Shown here in pieces: positions 63,151-64,000 of a stretch of 64,000 nucleotides of DNA. The stretch comes from Porodaedalea pini. Taxonomy: Eukaryota; Basidiomycota; Agaricomycetes; Hymenochaetales; Hymenochaetaceae. The stretch is taken from contig NBAY01000003.1 of NCBI GenBank assembly GCA_002794775.1, forward strand, positions 1,860,001 through 1,924,000, read 5' to 3'. Made by a program: the position numbers and the translations under genes. Under the pieces are notes generated by a model that worked only from the letters and a program-made list of their open reading frames with translations, ran no database searches and had not been told where the DNA came from. The number at the start of each line of letters is the position of its first letter. Position 1 is the first letter of the stretch.

Positions 63151-64000
63151 TTATAATCGCCCCTCGAGCCCAATACCCTCGCAGGCAATCAAAGCCTGCT
63201 CCCTCCCATCGAAGTTCTCCGTCACGTCAAACTTAGCGCCAGTCAACCGCTCAGCGACCCATATCGCCGTGCTATCCAAGATTCAAAAATCGCCAACATC
63301 AGATCCCTTCACTCTAACGCCAACAAAAACAAGAACACACCGCGTATGCAAAGTCACTCTCCCCGCCCTCACCACCGAGCGGCCCCGGGCCAGCGCAAGG
63401 AACACGACCATCTGGTCTTGCATCCACTCGTCCACGCACCCGCCTTCCTCTAAATTGCGTATTAGTTCCTGAGCGGCGGCAGCGCCGGTCTGCGCGCCGC
63501 GTGTCCCGCGCGCACCGAGAGCGGATCCGCTGAGGACGCAGCCTGTTGAGGTGGATGCGAGCAGGTGGATGCCTGAGCCTGGGCGGCCAGACGCGTTGGC
63601 TTCTATGTCGATGCGAATTTCTGGTGGAGAATCAGACTTGGAGTCGGAAAGTTTAGAGCAGAGCTTGAGTTCCTCGAGCGCGGCATCGCGCATCTCAGCC
63701 GCTATACGTCTCCCAATCACGCCGCTCACATACACTGTCCCCTTTACACTCACTACTTTCCCCCTCTCTGTTAGACTGACGCCCGGAGAGTCTCGCCGCG
63801 ACGCAGCCCGGGACGAGTGCGCGCAGGACACCGCCGCCGTGCGGGAAGAAGCCGCGTTGCTTCATGTCGAGTATGAGGGGAGAGGGAGAGGAGAGAGGGA
63901 GGACGTGTGTGTTGAGGAAGGGCAGGAGGACTGTTTGTGCGTAGTCCGCAGGCGGGGCGTTCAGCGCGTTCGTCCCGCCGCGCAGCGTGAGCGTCGACAC
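63151..64000 (-). CDS. RTCA: RNA 3'-terminal phosphate cyclase, C-terminal part (runs off the window)
   Basis: The visible part begins at the window edge with STLTLRGGTNALNAPPADY. LDMKQRGFFPHGGG, SLTERGKVVSVKGTVYVSGV, HLLASTSTGCVLSGSALG and GCVDEWMQDQMVVFLALARG follow. The block with the catalytic His, TLHTRTAIWVAERLTGAKF, is complete after an intron (donor near 63352). The stop is TAA at 63153-63151. The enzyme converts RNA 3'-phosphates to 2',3'-cyclic phosphates using ATP. HTRTAIW supports true RtcA over the non-catalytic Rcl1. Between GGG and SLTERG the frame shifts by one base near 63782-63784, so either the gene is broken or the assembly has an indel in a CCC run. Confidence 0.85.

Overview
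The window is nuclear DNA of a filamentous basidiomycete, most likely an agaricomycete. Nearly every gene is split by short GT-AG introns of about 50-70 nt. The proteins are typical fungal/metazoan housekeeping types: DNA polymerase delta subunit, striatin, Ede1, UBE2C-type E2, Prp16, NOT1, Hook and Cdc50. The one complete transposon is a fungal-type LINE with a zinc-knuckle ORF and endonuclease-RT-RNase H domains. All names come from reading translated exons and recalling families; no search was run.

Layout. 0.5-2.4 kb: DNA polymerase delta small subunit (+), with three MluI cell-cycle boxes upstream. 3.5-4.6 kb: GPI-anchored cupredoxin (+). 5.2-7.0 kb: class V aminotransferase (+). 8.4-12.0 kb: secreted S9-like hydrolase (-), divergent from TMA7 (12.2-12.6, +). 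13.1-16.1 kb: striatin (+), convergent with a class II cAMP phosphodiesterase (16.6-18.0, -). 18.7-23.2 kb: Ede1 (-), divergent from a UBE2C/Ubc11 E2 (23.6-24.6, +). 25.2-31.5 kb: a decayed LINE (-) framed by an 11-bp target-site duplication, inserted only 56 bp upstream of the PRP16 start codon. 31.6-36.1 kb: PRP16 (+). 36.5-38.5 kb: Sel1-repeat protein (+). 39.0-40.8 kb: MFS sugar transporter (-), divergent from a GPI-anchored GH13 protein (41.6-43.9, +), with a perfect 13-bp inverted repeat between them. 44.9-47.2 kb: a kinase-like pseudogene and a decayed 3' fragment of the GH13 gene. 47.6-55.1 kb: NOT1 (+). 55.5-58.7 kb: Hook (+). 61.5-62.9 kb: Cdc50 (+). 63.2-64.0 kb: RNA 3'-phosphate cyclase (-, runs off the end).

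Two observations stand out. The GH13 protein keeps its catalytic Asp and Glu, but both conserved histidines are replaced (region I VNH to VND, region IV ENHD to ENQD). Together with a GPI signal, this is the hallmark of AgtA-type alpha-glucanotransferases of the fungal wall rather than of starch-digesting amylases. The LINE insertion, dated by its own lesions as non-recent, has displaced the native PRP16 promoter by about 6.3 kb. I found no CRISPR array, prophage, rRNA or tRNA gene.
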